Assembly (NCBI RefSeq): GCF_026625125.1
Contig: NZ_CP113097.1
Span: forward strand, 3,720,001 to 3,784,000
Length of the DNA: 64,000 bases
DNA from: Pseudomonas putida
Lineage (GTDB): Bacteria; Pseudomonadota; Gammaproteobacteria; Pseudomonadales; Pseudomonadaceae
Reading direction: 5' to 3'
The notes under the pieces: model-generated
Databases searched by the model: none
The model's input: only the letters and a program-made list of their open reading frames with translations
Told to the model about the DNA's origin: nothing
Program-made: the position numbers and the translations under genes
Part shown: piece by piece, positions 44,042 through 54,045 of the stretch
How the letters are laid out: each line of letters begins with the position of its first letter
How positions within the stretch are numbered: the stretch's first letter is position 1

Positions 44042-45424
44042 TCAGGCAGGCTGCGCCACCGCCCTGGCACCGCGCTGAGTCAGCGAAACCAGCAAGATGA
44101 ACAAGGTCACCCCGGCCGTCATCAGCGTCTCGTAACGGTACGCATCACTGAACAGCATATAGCCCAGCACCATTACGATAGTGCCGATCACCAGCCAGGT
44201 CAGCCAGGGGAACAGCCACATCTTCAGCTCCAGCGCACGCCCCTCTCGATCGGCACGGGCCCGCATGCGCAATTGCGATACGGCAATCACCAGGTACACC
44301 AGCAAGGCAATCGCACCGGTGGTCGACAGCAGGAAGCCGAACACCTTGCCGGGGAACACGTAGTTGACGAAGCAGCCGGCAAAGCCTGCCAGGGTCGAGA
44401 GGACCACCGCCACGGTCGGCACGCCGGCACCGGAAATACGTTTGGTCATGCTCAGCGCCTGGCCACGGGCACCCAGGGAATACAGCATGCGCGAAGCGGT
44501 ATACAGGCCGGAGTTCATGCAACTGGTGACCGCCACCAGCACCACCAGGTCGACCAGCAATTTCGCACCGGGCACATTCAGCACCTCAAGCACCCGCTGG
44601 AACGAACCCACCGCCTTGAGTTGCGGATCGTTCCAGGCCACCAGCGACACCACCAGGAAGATCGAGGCCAGGTAGAAGATGGCGATGCGGTACACCACCA
44701 GGTTGGTGGCGCGGCGGATCTTGTCTTTCGGGTTGGCGGTCTCGTCAGCGGCTATGGTGACGATCTCGGCGCCGAAGAACGAGAAGATGGTGATCAACAC
44801 GCCACCGAGCACGGTACCGAAGCCATTAGGCATGAACCCACCGCTGTCCCAGAGCCGGCTCACCCCTGAGACCTCGGCCAGTGGCCAGAAGCCGAACACG
44901 GCCAGGCTGCAGACCACGATGAAGGCAATGATCGCGATCACCTTGACCAAGGCAAACCAGTACTCGAACGCCCCGAAGCTCTTCACGCTGACCAGGTTGG
45001 TGCCCGACAGCACGAACATGATCAGGAAGGCGAATAACCACGACGGTACCGCCGGGAAGTAGGCATGCAGGATGTCAGCGCCGGCGATGGCTTCGACCGG
45101 GATGATCAGCACCCAAAACCACCAGTAGAGCCAGCCGATGGTGAACCCTGCCCAGGGGCCGATGGCCTCGGAGGCGTAAGTCGAGAAGGAACCGCTATTG
45201 GGGTTGGCAATGGCCATTTCGCCGAGCATGCGCATCACCAGCAACACCAACAGGCCCGTCATGGCGTAGGAGATGAGAATGGCCGGGCCAGCGGTGGCAA
45301 TGGCATTTGAGGAACCGATGAACAAGCCGGCGCCAATGATGCCGGCGATGGAAATCATCGACACCTGACGGGAGGTCAGGCCGTGCTGCAGGGAACGCTG
45401 TTTCTTATTTTCTAGCGAAGCCAT
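44042..45424 (-). CDS. gabP: Amino-acid permease, GABA permease-like
   Basis: This 460-residue inner-membrane transporter belongs to the AAT amino acid permease group. It has the conserved first segment (QVSMISIAGIIGAGLFIGSS), NPNSGSFSTYASEAIGPWAGFTIGWLYWWFW near 90, and twelve predicted membrane helices. It most resembles GABA permeases. The start at 45424 follows GAGGGT; the longer frame to 45625 covers the promoter region. It is divergent from a LysR gene and near a GABA-type aminotransferase, so it probably imports GABA or a related omega-amino acid used by that enzyme. Confidence 0.88.
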   Translation of the reverse strand: MASLENKKQRSLQHGLTSRQVSMISIAGIIGAGLFIGSSNAIATAGPAILISYAMTGLLVLLVMRMLGEMAIANPNSGSFSTYASEAIGPWAGFTIGWLYWWFWVLIIPVEAIAGADILHAYFPAVPSWLFAFLIMFVLSGTNLVSVKSFGAFEYWFALVKVIAIIAFIVVCSLAVFGFWPLAEVSGVSRLWDSGGFMPNGFGTVLGGVLITIFSFFGAEIVTIAADETANPKDKIRRATNLVVYRIAIFYLASIFLVVSLVAWNDPQLKAVGSFQRVLEVLNVPGAKLLVDLVVLVAVTSCMNSGLYTASRMLYSLGARGQALSMTKRISGAGVPTVAVVLSTLAGFAGCFVNYVFPGKVFGFLLSTTGAIALLVYLVIAVSQLRMRARADREGRALELKMWLFPWLTWLVIGTIVMVLGYMLFSDAYRYETLMTAGVTLFILLVSLTQRGARAVAQPA

Positions 45425-45678
45425 GGAGAACCCTCGAATGGGTCGGCCGTCCCAGGGACGGCTGAAAAAGTTGGAGCAGAATTCATCTAAGTCGTGATGC
45501 TGTTTTTCTTGTTTTGCAGTTGCCGGCGGTGCACTTTCCTCCTCTTCGCAGTACCGGTTGTCATCGTTGATCCAGGTCAGTATTAATCTATAGGGCGAGG
45601 TCAACAAACGACCTTTTCGAAGCACATGATTCCAGTATGGAATGAACTCCTTCCTTTTTTGCTCGGTACGCGCCTGCC

Positions 45679-46575
45679 ATGTCCAAACGCCTGATGCCCT
45701 CGACTACCGCCCTGCAGTGTTTCGAAGCGGCCGCCCGCCACCTGAGCTTCACCCGGGCGGCGCAAGAGCTGCACCTGACCCAGAGCGCCGTCAGCAAGCA
45801 GGTCGCGCAGCTTGAAGAACTGCTTGCACACTCGCTGTTCCAGCGCGTTCGTCGGCGCCTGCACCTGACCCCGGCCGGCGCCCTGTACCTGACCGAAGTG
45901 AACAAGATCCTCAACCAGATCGACATTTCCAGCCGCTACATCCTCAGCTATGGCGACGAAACCGAAGTGCTGCGCATCGCCACCCAGCCCACCTTCGGTG
46001 CTCGCTGGCTGGTGCCCAGGCTCAGGGGCTTCGGTGACCGCTACCCGCGCATCCACCTGGACATCCGCAACGAGCTGGAGCCCTTCGACCTGGTGCAGGC
46101 CAAGGCGGACATCGCCTTCTTTTTCGGCCAGGGCACCTGGCCGGGGGCGACCTGCATCGAACTGTTCAGCGAAGAAGTGGTGCCGGTGTGCGCACCGCAG
46201 CTACAGGCCAGGCACCGCTTCGACAGTGCCCAGGCCCTCACCGAGCACCGCTTGCTGCAATGCGCATCTCGCCCGGAAGCCTGGCACGAATGGTTTCTGG
46301 GGCTGGGCCTGCACAGCCAGAACAGCTACCACGGGCCACGGTTCGACACGTTCTACCTGTGCATCCGTGCGGCCATCGCAGGTTGCGGCATCGCCCTGAT
46401 CCCGCGCTACCTGGTGGCCGAGGAGTTGAGCGAAGGCAAGCTGGTAGTGGCCTGGGACCACCCGGTGGCGAGCAATGGGCGGCACTTCATCGCCCATGCC
46501 GAGCACGCGGCAGAGGTACCGAAGATCAGGGCCTTCGTGCAGTGGATTGGTGAACGCGTGGCAGAGGGAGACTGA
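45679..46575 (+). CDS. LysR-family transcriptional regulator
   Basis: The 298-residue regulator has an N-terminal winged helix (STTALQCFEAAARHLSFTRAAQELHLTQSAVSKQVAQLEELL) and a substrate-binding domain (EVLRIATQPTFGARWLVPRLRGF). The GcvA-like layout (AxxxLSFTRAAxELxLTQSAVSxQ) is common for amino-acid catabolism regulators. Its neighbours are a divergent GABA permease and a downstream aminotransferase, so it likely controls both. Confidence 0.92.
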   Translation: MSKRLMPSTTALQCFEAAARHLSFTRAAQELHLTQSAVSKQVAQLEELLAHSLFQRVRRRLHLTPAGALYLTEVNKILNQIDISSRYILSYGDETEVLRIATQPTFGARWLVPRLRGFGDRYPRIHLDIRNELEPFDLVQAKADIAFFFGQGTWPGATCIELFSEEVVPVCAPQLQARHRFDSAQALTEHRLLQCASRPEAWHEWFLGLGLHSQNSYHGPRFDTFYLCIRAAIAGCGIALIPRYLVAEELSEGKLVVAWDHPVASNGRHFIAHAEHAAEVPKIRAFVQWIGERVAEGD

Positions 46576-46680
46576 CCAAGTTCGCGAATCCATGGAATGA
46601 TCGCAATCGAATAATTCGTTTGTGGAATAGCACTTCGACGCGCTTCGATAGTAAGAAACTCGAACAAGGTCTGCGTGCCC

Positions 46681-47925
46681 ATGAATCTGGAAAGTATCAG
46701 CCAATCCATTGCCATCGTTCATCCGATTACACTTTCCCATGGCCGTAATGCCGAAGTCTGGGATACCGACGGCAAACGTTACATCGACTTCGTCGGCGGC
46801 ATTGGCGTGCTCAACCTGGGCCACTGCAACCCGGCCGTGGTCGCGGCCATCCAGGCCCAGGCCACGCGCCTGACCCACTCTGCCTTCAACGCGGCGCCTC
46901 ACGGCCCTTACCTGGAGCTCATGGAGCGCCTGCGCGCGTTCGTGCCGGTCAGTTACCCGCTGGCCGGCATGTTGACCAACAGCGGCGCCGAAGCAGCAGA
47001 AAACGCCCTCAAGGTCGCCCGCGGTGCCACCGGCAAGCGCGCCATCATCGCCTTCGATGGCGGCTTTCATGGCCGCACCCTGGCTACCCTGAACCTCAAC
47101 GGCAAGGTCGCGCCCTACAAACAAAGGGTCGGTGAACTGCCGGGGCCGGTCTACCACCTGCCCTACCCCAGCGCCGACACCGGTGTCACCTGCGAGCAGG
47201 CGCTCCAGGCCATGGACCGCCTGTTCAGCGTCGAGCTTGCGGTCGAGGACGTGGCGGCGTTCATCCTGGAGCCGGTGCAAGGCGAAGGCGGCTTCCTCGC
47301 CCTGGACCCGGCCTTTGCCCAGGCGCTGCGCCGGTTCTGCGACGAGCGCGGGATCCTGATCATCATCGACGAGATCCAGTCGGGTTTCGGCCGCACCGGG
47401 CAGCGCTTCGCCTTCCCGCGGCTGGGCATCGAGCCGGATTTGCTGCTGCTCGCCAAGAGTATTGCCGGTGGCCTGCCGCTGGGGGCGGTGGTCGGGCGCC
47501 AGGCGTTGATGGCGGCGCTGCCCAAGGGCGGCCTCGGCGGGACCTATTCGGGCAATCCGATTGCCTGTGCGGCGGCGCTGGCAAGCCTGGCGCAGATGAC
47601 GGATGAGAACATTGCCACATGGGGCGAGCGCCAGGAGCAGGCCATCGTCAGCCACGTAGAACGCTGGCAGCAACGCTTTCCGTTCATCGGGCGCCTGACA
47701 GGCGTCGGTGCGATGCGCGGGATCGAGTTCGTCAATGCCGACGGCAGCCCTGCCCCCGCTCAGCTGGCCAAGGTCATGGACGCGGCGAGGGCCAAAGGCC
47801 TGTTGCTGATGCCCAGCGGCAAGGCGCGCCACATCATTCGCCTGCTGGCCCCACTGACCATCGAAGCCGAGGTGCTCGAAGAAGGGTTGAACATCTTCGA
47901 GCAGTGCCTGGCGGAGTTGAACTGA
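46681..47925 (+). CDS. Class III omega-aminotransferase, 4-aminobutyrate type
   Basis: The 414-residue PLP enzyme transfers an omega-amino group, probably from GABA or 5-aminovalerate to 2-oxoglutarate. Motifs include GIGVLNLGHCNPAV, TNSGAEAAENALKVAR, FHGRT, ILIIIDEIQSGFGRTG, and the PLP lysine K259 in LLLAKSIAGGLPLG. A GTG at 46675 could add two residues. Located after a LysR regulator and near the permease, it completes a small omega-amino-acid module. gabT is likely but the substrate could differ, so no symbol is given. Confidence 0.9.
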   Translation: MNLESISQSIAIVHPITLSHGRNAEVWDTDGKRYIDFVGGIGVLNLGHCNPAVVAAIQAQATRLTHSAFNAAPHGPYLELMERLRAFVPVSYPLAGMLTNSGAEAAENALKVARGATGKRAIIAFDGGFHGRTLATLNLNGKVAPYKQRVGELPGPVYHLPYPSADTGVTCEQALQAMDRLFSVELAVEDVAAFILEPVQGEGGFLALDPAFAQALRRFCDERGILIIIDEIQSGFGRTGQRFAFPRLGIEPDLLLLAKSIAGGLPLGAVVGRQALMAALPKGGLGGTYSGNPIACAAALASLAQMTDENIATWGERQEQAIVSHVERWQQRFPFIGRLTGVGAMRGIEFVNADGSPAPAQLAKVMDAARAKGLLLMPSGKARHIIRLLAPLTIEAEVLEEGLNIFEQCLAELN

Positions 47926-47928
47926 GGC

Positions 47929-48231
47929 TTACAGGCCCAGCTCCTGCGGGGTCAGCATGTCGGACTCGAAAGCGATCCAGCCGCCTTCGAGTTCGGCGTG
48001 GCCGTTGACGATCGGACCGTAGTAGGTCAGGCCGTTCTCAAGCGTCACGCAGATATGCGTGGCCGGTTTTTCCGGGGCCGCGAGCGTGCCGACGAAATGC
48101 ACCTTCTTCAGGGTTTCGGTCACGGCTTCCAGGCCAACACGCATGCTGGGGTTTTCCGAGGCCTCGACATCGCCCCCACGGTCTTCGGCGCTGATGGTGA
48201 CGGTGGCGGTGTACGGGAACTGGGTGCTCAA
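47929..48231 (-). CDS. Conserved hypothetical protein (100 residues)
   Basis: The protein (MSTQFPYTATVTISAEDRGGDVEAS, then LENGLTYYGPIVNGHAELEGGWIAFESDMLTPQELG) has no signal peptide or membrane segment and appears beta-rich and acidic. Codon use matches the chromosome. It ends four bases from the convergent aminotransferase gene. I do not recognise a named family or function. Confidence 0.75.
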   Translation of the reverse strand: MSTQFPYTATVTISAEDRGGDVEASENPSMRVGLEAVTETLKKVHFVGTLAAPEKPATHICVTLENGLTYYGPIVNGHAELEGGWIAFESDMLTPQELGL

Positions 48232-48370
48232 GCGGGGTTACCTCGGTATTGGATGCAGGCTTGCGGGCGCGTAGATTACGGCAGCTGTACGCTGTTGTCT
48301 CTAATGGCCTCCCCCGGCTTGATCTGTTAGGGTGCGCGCCGATGCACGCCACACCACACGAGGACACCGA

Positions 48371-48796
48371 GTGAGCGCCGAAGAACCCCTGATCGCCGAC
48401 CTGTTCGAGGTCGACAAACGCCTGACCCTCAAGCCCGTCGTGGACTTCAACAGCTACCTGCGCAACGCGTTTGGCGAAGGCCTGTGCCGCTGCCACCGCT
48501 GCAGCGAAGGTGGCGACGAAAGCACCTATACCCACGCCCACAGTTTCATGTTCGAGGGCGGCCAGTGGCACCGACGTTTCGCCAGCACCGCCGGCAGCGA
48601 CGTCGCGCAGGTACTGAAAAAAGCCTGGCTGTCGTACACCAAGGCTGACCTGCCCTTGGTCGGGGCCCTGGACCTTGCCACTCTCAAGACTTTTACCGAG
48701 GCGGCGTTGCATGAGCGCCTGCTGGCCCTGCTGCCCGCCAGCGGCCTTGCCCGCGAAGTGGACGGCCAGTGGCTGCTGCAAGCCCAGGCCGACTGA
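48371..48796 (+). CDS. Conserved hypothetical protein with Cys/His cluster
   Basis: A GTG at 48371 with GAGG seven bases upstream gives 141 residues. The middle has FGEGLCRCHRCSEGGDESTYTHAHSFMFEGGQWHRRF, so a Cys-x-Cys-His-x-x-Cys plus His-x-His arrangement could bind a metal. No named family is recognised. It precedes fusB by 73 bases, including a perfect inverted repeat. Codon use is typical for the chromosome. Confidence 0.75.
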   Translation: MSAEEPLIADLFEVDKRLTLKPVVDFNSYLRNAFGEGLCRCHRCSEGGDESTYTHAHSFMFEGGQWHRRFASTAGSDVAQVLKKAWLSYTKADLPLVGALDLATLKTFTEAALHERLLALLPASGLAREVDGQWLLQAQAD

Positions 48797-48814
48797 CGGC
48801 CCGGCGGTAAAGCA

Positions 48815-48847
48815 GGATTCTCCCGCTCTGCTACCTTGGGAGAATCC
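48815..48847 (+). promoter_or_regulatory. Perfect inverted repeat in the fusB leader
   Basis: GGATTCTCCC (48815-48824) and GGGAGAATCC (48838-48847) form a perfect 10-bp stem with a 13-base loop, ending 22 bases before the fusB ATG. There is no T-run, so it may be a leader hairpin or operator controlling fusB rather than a simple terminator of the upstream gene. Confidence 0.55.
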
Positions 48848-48869
48848 GCTCATCCGCAGGTAGTGTGTC

Positions 48870-50981
48870 ATGGCCCGTACAACGCCCATCGAGCTGTACC
48901 GCAACATTGGTATCGTCGCCCACGTGGATGCCGGCAAGACCACGACCACCGAGCGCATCCTGTTCTACACCGGGGTCAACCACAAGATGGGCGAGGTGCA
49001 TGATGGTGCCGCGACCATGGACTGGATGGCCCAGGAGCAGGAGCGCGGCATCACCATCACTTCGGCGGCGACCACGGCCTTCTGGCAGGGCTCGACCAAG
49101 CAGTTCGCCGACAAGTACCGTTTCAACATCATCGACACCCCCGGCCACGTCGACTTCACCATCGAGGTGGAACGTTCGCTGCGCGTGCTCGATGGCGCCG
49201 TGGTGGTGTTCAGCGGTGCCGACGGGGTGGAGCCACAGTCCGAGACCGTGTGGCGCCAGGCCAACAAGTATCACGTCCCGCGCCTGGCCTATATCAACAA
49301 GATGGACCGCCAGGGCGCGGACTTCCTGCGCGTGGTCAAACAGATCGACAAGCGCCTGGGGCACCACCCGGTACCGATCCAGCTGGCCATCGGCAGCGAA
49401 GAGAACTTCATCGGCCAGATCGACCTGGTGAAGATGAAGGCGATCTACTGGAACGACGCCGACCATGGCACCACCTACCGCGAAGAAGAAATCCCGGACG
49501 AACTCAAAGCACTGGCTGACGAATGGCGCGCGCACATGGTCGAGGCGGCGGCCGAGGCCAATGACGAGTTGACCACGAAGTTTCTCGATGGCGAGGAACT
49601 GAGCATCGAGGAGATCAAGGCCGCCCTGCGCCAGCGCACCATTGCCAACGAAATCGTGCCGACCATCCTTGGCTCTTCGTTCAAGAACAAAGGCGTGCCG
49701 CTGATGCTCGATGCGGTGATCGACTACCTGCCAGCGCCCTCCGAGATCCCGGCAATCAAGGGCACCGACCCGGACGACGAAGATAAGCACCTGGAACGCC
49801 ACGCCGACGACAAAGAACCGTTCTCGGCCCTGGCGTTCAAGATCGCCACCGACCCTTTCGTCGGTACGCTCACGTTCGCCCGGGTGTACTCCGGCGTGCT
49901 CAGCTCCGGCAATGCAGTGCTCAATTCGGTCAAAGGCAAGAAAGAACGCATTGGCCGGATGGTGCAGATGCATGCCAACCAACGTGCTGAAATCAAGGAC
50001 GTATGCGCCGGTGACATCGCGGCCTTGATCGGCATGAAGGACGTGACCACAGGCGACACACTGTGCGACATGGACAAACCTATCATCCTCGAGCGCATGG
50101 ACTTCCCGGACCCGGTGATCTCCGTGGCCGTAGAACCCAAAACCAAAGCCGACCAGGAAAAAATGGGTATCGCCCTGGGCAAGCTGGCCCAGGAAGACCC
50201 CTCGTTCCGCGTGCGCACCGATGAGGAGACTGGCCAGACCATCATCTCCGGCATGGGCGAACTGCACCTGGATATCATCGTCGACCGCATGCGGCGTGAG
50301 TTCAACGTCGAGGCCAATATCGGCAAGCCCCAGGTGGCCTACCGCGAGAAGATCCGCAACACCTGCGAGATCGAGGGCCGCTTCGTTCGCCAGTCCGGCG
50401 GGCGCGGGCAGTATGGGCACTGCTGGATCCGCTTTGCGCCAGGTGATGAAGGCAAGGAAGGCCTGGAGTTCATCAACGAAATCGTGGGCGGCGTGATACC
50501 GCGCGAGTACATCCCGGCGATTCAGAAAGGCATCGAGGAGCAGATGAAGAACGGCGTGCTTGCCGGCTACCCACTGATCAACCTCAAGGCTGCGGTATAC
50601 GACGGCTCATATCACGACGTCGATTCCAACGAGATGGCCTACAAGATCGCCGCCTCCATGGCCACCAAGCAACTGTCGCAAAAAGGTGGGGCGGTGTTGC
50701 TGGAGCCGGTGATGAAGGTCGAGGTGGTCACGCCCGAAGAATACCAGGGCGATATCATGGGCGACCTTAGCCGGCGCCGGGGCATGATCCAGGATGGCGA
50801 CGAGACGCCCGCCGGCAAGGTGATCCGTGCCGAGGTGCCACTGGGAGAAATGTTCGGCTACGCCACCTCGATGCGCTCGATGACTCAGGGGCGGGCCAGC
50901 TACACGATGGAGTTCACCCGTTATGCCGAGGCGCCGGCGAGCATTGCAGACGGGATTGTGAAGAAGAATCGCGGGGAGTGA
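48870..50981 (+). CDS. fusB: Elongation factor G, second copy
   Basis: EF-G moves the ribosome during translation and recycles it. The 703-residue protein has G1 AHVDAGKT (17-24), G2 RGITITSA, G3 DTPGHVDF, and G4 NKMD, followed by domains II to V ([13 protein letters not shown] near 510; DLSRRRGMI near 635). It stands alone, not in a ribosomal-protein operon, so it is the second EF-G, called fusB in P. putida. It could serve recycling or stress translation or give altered fusidic acid response. Confidence 0.95.
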   Translation: MARTTPIELYRNIGIVAHVDAGKTTTTERILFYTGVNHKMGEVHDGAATMDWMAQEQERGITITSAATTAFWQGSTKQFADKYRFNIIDTPGHVDFTIEVERSLRVLDGAVVVFSGADGVEPQSETVWRQANKYHVPRLAYINKMDRQGADFLRVVKQIDKRLGHHPVPIQLAIGSEENFIGQIDLVKMKAIYWNDADHGTTYREEEIPDELKALADEWRAHMVEAAAEANDELTTKFLDGEELSIEEIKAALRQRTIANEIVPTILGSSFKNKGVPLMLDAVIDYLPAPSEIPAIKGTDPDDEDKHLERHADDKEPFSALAFKIATDPFVGTLTFARVYSGVLSSGNAVLNSVKGKKERIGRMVQMHANQRAEIKDVCAGDIAALIGMKDVTTGDTLCDMDKPIILERMDFPDPVISVAVEPKTKADQEKMGIALGKLAQEDPSFRVRTDEETGQTIISGMGELHLDIIVDRMRREFNVEANIGKPQVAYREKIRNTCEIEGRFVRQSGGRGQYGHCWIRFAPGDEGKEGLEFINEIVGGVIPREYIPAIQKGIEEQMKNGVLAGYPLINLKAAVYDGSYHDVDSNEMAYKIAASMATKQLSQKGGAVLLEPVMKVEVVTPEEYQGDIMGDLSRRRGMIQDGDETPAGKVIRAEVPLGEMFGYATSMRSMTQGRASYTMEFTRYAEAPASIADGIVKKNRGE

Positions 50982-51003
50982 ACCGCGCGAGGGCTGCGCC
51001 CTC

Positions 51004-51177
51004 GATCGCCGGCAAGCCGGCTCCCACCCCGACCGCGCAGCGCTTCAGGGCTGCGCTTTACCTGTGGAAGCAACCTTCTTGCCCGATTTCTGAAAGCCAG
51101 CGCAATCCGTGGAGCAACTGTCTTGCCCAACTTCTAAAAGTTGCCGCAATCCAGGTGGGAGCCGGCTTGCCGGCGAT
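51004..51177. repeat. Inverted pair of REP elements
   Basis: The P. putida-type REP core occurs as GATCGCCGGCAAGCCGGCTC at 51004-51023 (matching on to 51027) and, inverted, as GAGCCGGCTTGCCGGCGAT at 51159-51177. Between them, about 45-base imperfect direct repeats (51063-51107 and 51108-51151) each contain GGAGCAAC or GGAAGCAAC and CTTGCCC. The pair lies between convergent fusB and SulP genes and may insulate transcription. Confidence 0.85.
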
Positions 51178-51203
51178 AGGGCCGGCACTGCCCCATCAAG
51201 AAC

Positions 51204-52646
51204 TCAGTGGTGTTCGCCAGCCCGCTTCAACAGCTTCTTGCAACGCTCGGACAGGTGCACCACCCGCAGCTGCTTGCCCGCCTTGGCATAGCGCTCGCGC
51301 AAGGTCTTCAATGCGGCAATTGCCGAGTAATCGACAAAGCTCACATGCTGGCAATCCAGGGTAACCTTGGCCGGGTCACCCGCCGGGTCGAACTGGTTGA
51401 GAAACGGCGTGACCGAGGCGAAGAACAGCGTGCCATGCACTTGGTAATGCTTGATCCCCTCGGCATCTTCATGGCTGTCGGCATACAGCTCCCGAGCATG
51501 CTGCCAGGCAAAATTCACCGCTGCGATGACGATACCGAACAATACGGCCGTGGCCAGGTCGGTAAACACCGTGACCACCGTCACGGCAATGATCGCCAGC
51601 ACATCGCTGACCGGCACTTTGTGAAGCACGCGCAAGGACGCCCATGCGAAGGTCTGCTGGGCGACCACGAACATCACCCCGACCAGCGCCGCCAACGGAA
51701 TACGCTCGATCAGCGGCGACAGGAACAGCACGAACAACAAGATCATCACCCCCGCCACCACGCCGGACAGCCGGCCGCGGCCATTGGAGCTCAGGTTGAT
51801 CACCGTCTGGCCGATCATCGCGCAGCCGCCCAGGCCACCGCACAAGCCTGAAACCATGTTGGCCGCCCCCAAGGCCACGCACTCGCGGTCCGGGTAGCCG
51901 CGGCTTTCGGTAATCTCGTCGGTGAGGTTCAGGGTCAGCAGGGTCTCCAGCAGGCCGACCATGGCCATCAGCACCGCGTATGGGGCAATGATCTTCAGCG
52001 TCTCCAGGTTCCAGGGCACGTCCGGCAGGGCCAGCGCCGGCAGCCCACCCGCGATGTGCGCCATGTCCCCGAGGGTGCGGGTCGGCAGGTCAAGCAGGTA
52101 CACCAACACGCCAACGCCGAGGATCGCCACCAGCGCTGGTGGCACGGCGCGGGTCAGCTTGGGCAGCACGTACACCACCAGCATGGTCAGCGCCACCAGG
52201 CCGATCATCAGCCACAGCGGCGTGCCGCTGAGCCACTGCTCACCCGCCTTGAAGTGCTCCAGCTGGGCCAGGGCGATGACGATCGCCAGGCCGTTGACGA
52301 AGCCAAGCATCACCGGATACGGCACCAGGCGCACCAACTTGCCCAGGCGCAGCAGGCCGAACAGGACCATCACCACTCCGCCCAACAGCACGGTGGCCAG
52401 CAGATACTGCGCACCGTGCTGCACCACCAGGGCGACGATGACCACCGCCATCGAGCCGGCAGCACCGGAGATCATGCCCGGGCGGCCACCGAACAGCGCA
52501 GTCAGGGTGCAGATGATGAAGGCGCCGTACAGGCCCATCAGCGGGTTGAGGTGCGCCACCAGGGCGAAGGCGATGCACTCGGGCACCAGGGCGAATGAAG
52601 TGGTCAGGCCGGCGAGCAGGTCGGCGCGAAGTCGGGCGGGTTTCAT
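51204..52646 (-). CDS. SulP-family anion transporter with STAS domain
   Basis: This 480-residue inner-membrane transporter has about twelve helices typical of SulP proteins (DLLAGLTTSFALVPECIAFALVAHLNPLMGLYGAF at the N-terminus, NMVSGLCGGLGGCAMIGQTVINLSSNGRGRLSG near 275). A C-terminal STAS domain follows (VHGTLFFASVTPFLNQF, VDYSAIAALKTLRERY). Such proteins carry sulfate, bicarbonate or other anions. I chose ATG 52646 because conserved sequence begins there; the longer frame to 52691 adds 15 residues. The transported anion cannot be told. Confidence 0.92.
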   Translation of the reverse strand: MKPARLRADLLAGLTTSFALVPECIAFALVAHLNPLMGLYGAFIICTLTALFGGRPGMISGAAGSMAVVIVALVVQHGAQYLLATVLLGGVVMVLFGLLRLGKLVRLVPYPVMLGFVNGLAIVIALAQLEHFKAGEQWLSGTPLWLMIGLVALTMLVVYVLPKLTRAVPPALVAILGVGVLVYLLDLPTRTLGDMAHIAGGLPALALPDVPWNLETLKIIAPYAVLMAMVGLLETLLTLNLTDEITESRGYPDRECVALGAANMVSGLCGGLGGCAMIGQTVINLSSNGRGRLSGVVAGVMILLFVLFLSPLIERIPLAALVGVMFVVAQQTFAWASLRVLHKVPVSDVLAIIAVTVVTVFTDLATAVLFGIVIAAVNFAWQHARELYADSHEDAEGIKHYQVHGTLFFASVTPFLNQFDPAGDPAKVTLDCQHVSFVDYSAIAALKTLRERYAKAGKQLRVVHLSERCKKLLKRAGEHH

Positions 52647-52749
52647 GAGTATCCTGTGATGCAGGGCCAGGCGGCCGATACTGAAAAACAAACGAAGGGC
52701 GGGATGTTACGGAATTTGTCTGGCTGAGACCACCGCGAGCAGGCCAGCC

Positions 52750-53904
52750 CTAGCCGCGCGCCAGCCATTCGGCCATTGCCACATCTTCCAGCGCGTACTC
52801 GCCACGATTGGCCTTCCACACCAGCTCCTTTTCCCGCAAGGCATCCAGGGCCTTCTGCACATTGGGTGTGGTGGCATTGGCTTGAGCAGCGGCCTGTTCC
52901 AGCTTGCGGTTGACGTCGATGAAGGTCTGTTCGGTGAAAGGCGAGAACGGCTGCCGGGCCAGCGTGCGCTCGGCCATCACCGCCAGCACCGCCTGTTGCA
53001 AGGCAGACAGCTCGTTCCAGGCACTTTCGTAGTCGCTCCACACCCCGGCCTGATGGTTCAGTGCGCCGGTGCGCAGCAGTTCGCCAAGGTTGCCCGCCTC
53101 GCCCAGCCCGATACTTACCTCGGTCAGCAACTTACCGAGCATCTCCGGGCGCCGGCCCACACGTTCGAAGGCATACTCCAGGTCCTCGGCCTTGAACTGG
53201 TTGCTGGCCGCCAGACGGCCATTCCAGACAGCGGTCACGAAGTCGACGAAGTCCCGCCCCAACAGCGGAAACGCTGTGATGCTGGCACCATAGAATGGCT
53301 GCTTGCTCTTGAGCACCAGGTTGGCCAGCTTGTCCCGGCTGGAGCCGGTAAACACCAGGCGCAGCCCATCCGGGCCGTCACCCCGGTTGAGGTGGTCGCG
53401 CGCCGCCTTGAGGGCGAACATGGCGTTCAGCCCACCCTCGCTGTTGAGGGCATGCTGCGCCTCGTCCACTACCAGCACCACCATTTGCCCACACACCTGA
53501 TGCAAGACCGCAAGCGCCTGGGCCAGTGTGGTACCGGCGGGCAGCTGCGGCCGGGTGAAATCCCAGCTGAGCGTGCGCAGCAGGTTGATCTTGTCGATAC
53601 CCGCCTTCTTCGCGGTTTTGGCCAGGGTGCTTTCAAAACGCGCCAGAGCGCTGCCGATGGCACCACTGATCAACTCGGCAGGGTCGGCATCACGGTCAGA
53701 CCACAGGTCGACATACACCGGCAGCCAGCCACGTTCCAGGCAGGCTGGAATGAAGTCGTTGTTCAGGAATGTACTCTTGCCCGTGCGCCGTGGCGCTGCG
53801 AGGAACATCCCCGAGCTGTAGTCGACGAACGACTCGCCAGCCAGGTCCCTTACCAGGGCTTTAGCCAGCTGTTCGCGGCGGAAGATCGGGCGGGCAAGGC
53901 TCAT
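52750..53904 (-). CDS. AAA-type ATPase with C-terminal winged-helix-like region
   Basis: The 384-residue protein has a P-loop (APRRTGKST near 37-45), Walker B VVLVVDEAQH near 142, and an arginine-containing VFTGSSRDKL sensor region. The C-terminal third (YESAWNELSALQQAVLAVMAERT, then VQKALDALREKELVWKANRGEYALED) looks like a winged helix. This is the ORC/ATPase domain architecture of bacterial AAA ATPases with unknown clients. The gene is alone between SulP and a secretin-like gene. Role unknown. Confidence 0.8.
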   Translation of the reverse strand: MSLARPIFRREQLAKALVRDLAGESFVDYSSGMFLAAPRRTGKSTFLNNDFIPACLERGWLPVYVDLWSDRDADPAELISGAIGSALARFESTLAKTAKKAGIDKINLLRTLSWDFTRPQLPAGTTLAQALAVLHQVCGQMVVLVVDEAQHALNSEGGLNAMFALKAARDHLNRGDGPDGLRLVFTGSSRDKLANLVLKSKQPFYGASITAFPLLGRDFVDFVTAVWNGRLAASNQFKAEDLEYAFERVGRRPEMLGKLLTEVSIGLGEAGNLGELLRTGALNHQAGVWSDYESAWNELSALQQAVLAVMAERTLARQPFSPFTEQTFIDVNRKLEQAAAQANATTPNVQKALDALREKELVWKANRGEYALEDVAMAEWLARG

Positions 53905-54045
53905 GGCACTATCCTGAATTATCCAGACGACTATAATTTATGTTTTATAGAATAAATTCAGGATAAAAGACAGCGTGTGATGCACGACAGGCACGAGTCG
54001 CGCAATTTTGCCATCATGTTGATTCCACCTGCGGAGATCATGGAC

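Noticed and set aside
43259..44869. 536-codon plus-strand frame across GST, thioesterase and permease
   Set aside because: All three overlapped genes are well supported on the minus strand; the frame is rich in Gln/His as expected of an antisense shadow.
46201..47832. 543-codon minus-strand frame across the LysR and aminotransferase genes
   Set aside because: It spans two well-supported genes on the other strand and has no family features.
48831..50420. 529-codon minus-strand frame opposite fusB
   Set aside because: Antisense shadow of a certain EF-G gene; no family features.
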